Source: an uncultured Treponema sp. | Lineage (GTDB): Bacteria; Spirochaetota; Spirochaetia; Treponematales; Treponemataceae | Length of the DNA stretch: 17,206 nucleotides | Direction: 5' to 3' | Assembly (NCBI GenBank): GCA_937885235.1 | Contig: CAKZZK010000160.1 | Span: 1-17,206 of the forward strand | In this document: piece after piece, positions 16,824 to 17,206 of the stretch | Layout of the letters: each line of letters begins with the position of its first letter | Position numbering within the stretch: the first letter of the stretch is position 1 | Position numbers and translations under genes: made by a program | Notes under the pieces: model-generated | What the model was told of the DNA's origin: nothing | Seen by the model: only the letters and a program-made list of their open reading frames with translations | Database searches by the model: none

Positions 16824-16827
16824 AGGA
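16809..16827. promoter_or_regulatory. Palindromic operator upstream of the reductase-like gene (TCCTAT-N7-ATAGGA)
   Basis: A perfect inverted repeat with 6-base arms and a 7-base centre that covers the -10 of the promoter. The arms and spacing are identical to the core of the palindrome at 14063-14083, while the centre differs (TTATATG against TGACTTT), as expected of a protein-binding site and not of a copied segment. Confidence 0.7.
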
Positions 16828-16849
16828 AAACAGAATAATCCTTTACTTT

Positions 16850-16855
16850 AGGAGG
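16850..16855 (+). promoter_or_regulatory. Ribosome-binding site of the reductase-like gene
   Basis: A full AGGAGG six bases before ATG 16862 fixes the start. It contrasts with the importer, lon and cyclase genes, whose starts have no such site. Confidence 0.85.
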
Positions 16856-16861
16856 CATCCT

Positions 16862-17206
16862 ATGGCAACAACGGTAGACAAGGCTGCGCTCAAAGCGGGC
16901 GGGCTTATGCCGCAGGTGCAACAAGGAAAATACTCGCTTAGGGTGATGACCATCGGCGGCAATATGACAGTAGAGCAGATTGCAACGATTACTGCAGTCG
17001 CAAAAAAGTATGGCCACGGTTACATCCACATGACTTCACGGCAAGGCATCGAAATTCCATTCATCGATATCGAAGATGTGGACACAGTAAAAGCGGAACT
17101 GCTTGCGGGCGGCGTGCCGACGGGTGTATGCGGACCACGTGTGAGGACCGTAACGGCGTGCCAGGGCAAGGCGATTTGCCCGAACGGATTGATCGACACA
17201 TACCCC
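16862..17206 (+). CDS. Siroheme/4Fe-4S sulfite or nitrite reductase-like protein, N-terminal part (runs off right edge)
   Basis: 115 residues are visible. Residues about 15-85 match the ferredoxin-like half domain of nitrite/sulfite reductases (LMPQVQQGKYSLRVMT, then HMTSRQGIEIPFI). It is followed by GVCGPRVRTVTACQGKAIC, in which Cys100-x5-Cys106 is the first half of the cluster-binding Cys-x5-Cys ... Cys-x3-Cys motif. Arg60, Arg93 and Arg95 are in places where family members bind siroheme or the anion. Short single-unit proteins of this kind occur in anaerobes as small sulfite reductases or as AsrC-like subunits. Whether the substrate is sulfite, nitrite or something else cannot be told, since the rest of the gene is missing. 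The shared operator links it to the upstream importer. The start is ATG with a full AGGAGG. Confidence 0.85.
   Translation, partial: MATTVDKAALKAGGLMPQVQQGKYSLRVMTIGGNMTVEQIATITAVAKKYGHGYIHMTSRQGIEIPFIDIEDVDTVKAELLAGGVPTGVCGPRVRTVTACQGKAICPNGLIDTYP

Overview
The window looks like part of a spirochaete chromosome, most likely a Treponema-type organism of roughly balanced GC content. The main reason is a FliG paralogue of the spirochaete FliG1 kind: a charged N-terminal extension and a degenerate EHPQ motif. A periplasmic-sensor adenylyl cyclase and a Lon with a charged insert also fit, but species cannot be named from sequence alone. There are no rRNA, tRNA, CRISPR or transposase genes and no gene-free stretch over about 110 bases. 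All genes left of about 14.0 kb are on the minus strand; all genes to the right are on the plus strand.

Minus strand, in transcription order from 14.0 kb leftward: (i) lon protease, then, 21 bases later, a very large helicase-nuclease (DUF4011 / superfamily I helicase / PD-(D/E)XK nuclease / DUF3320). The helicase-nuclease is broken into two reading frames at a run of seven G. (ii) After a 75-base gap with its own promoter comes a membrane sensor: a 14-repeat double beta-propeller, a Y_Y_Y domain, one membrane helix and a class III adenylyl cyclase. It overlaps a pyridoxal/pyridoxamine kinase gene by four bases. (iii) fliG1, with a promoter whose -35 covers the kinase stop codon, is followed one base later by an M16C (PreP-like) metallopeptidase that runs off the left edge.

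Plus strand: an iron/cobalamin-type ABC importer (binding protein, FecCD permease, ATPase) encoded by three overlapping genes. It is followed by the start of a siroheme/4Fe-4S sulfite/nitrite reductase-like gene that runs off the right edge. The same inverted repeat, TCCTAT-N7-ATAGGA, overlaps the promoter of the importer and that of the reductase. They therefore probably form one regulon, in which the importer may supply a metal or tetrapyrrole needed by the reductase.

The points most worth following are: the G7 frameshift in the helicase-nuclease; the shared palindrome linking importer and reductase; promoters placed 6-8 bases from the start codon at four genes, suggesting leaderless mRNAs; and the fusion of a Bacteroides-style double-propeller sensor to an adenylyl cyclase.
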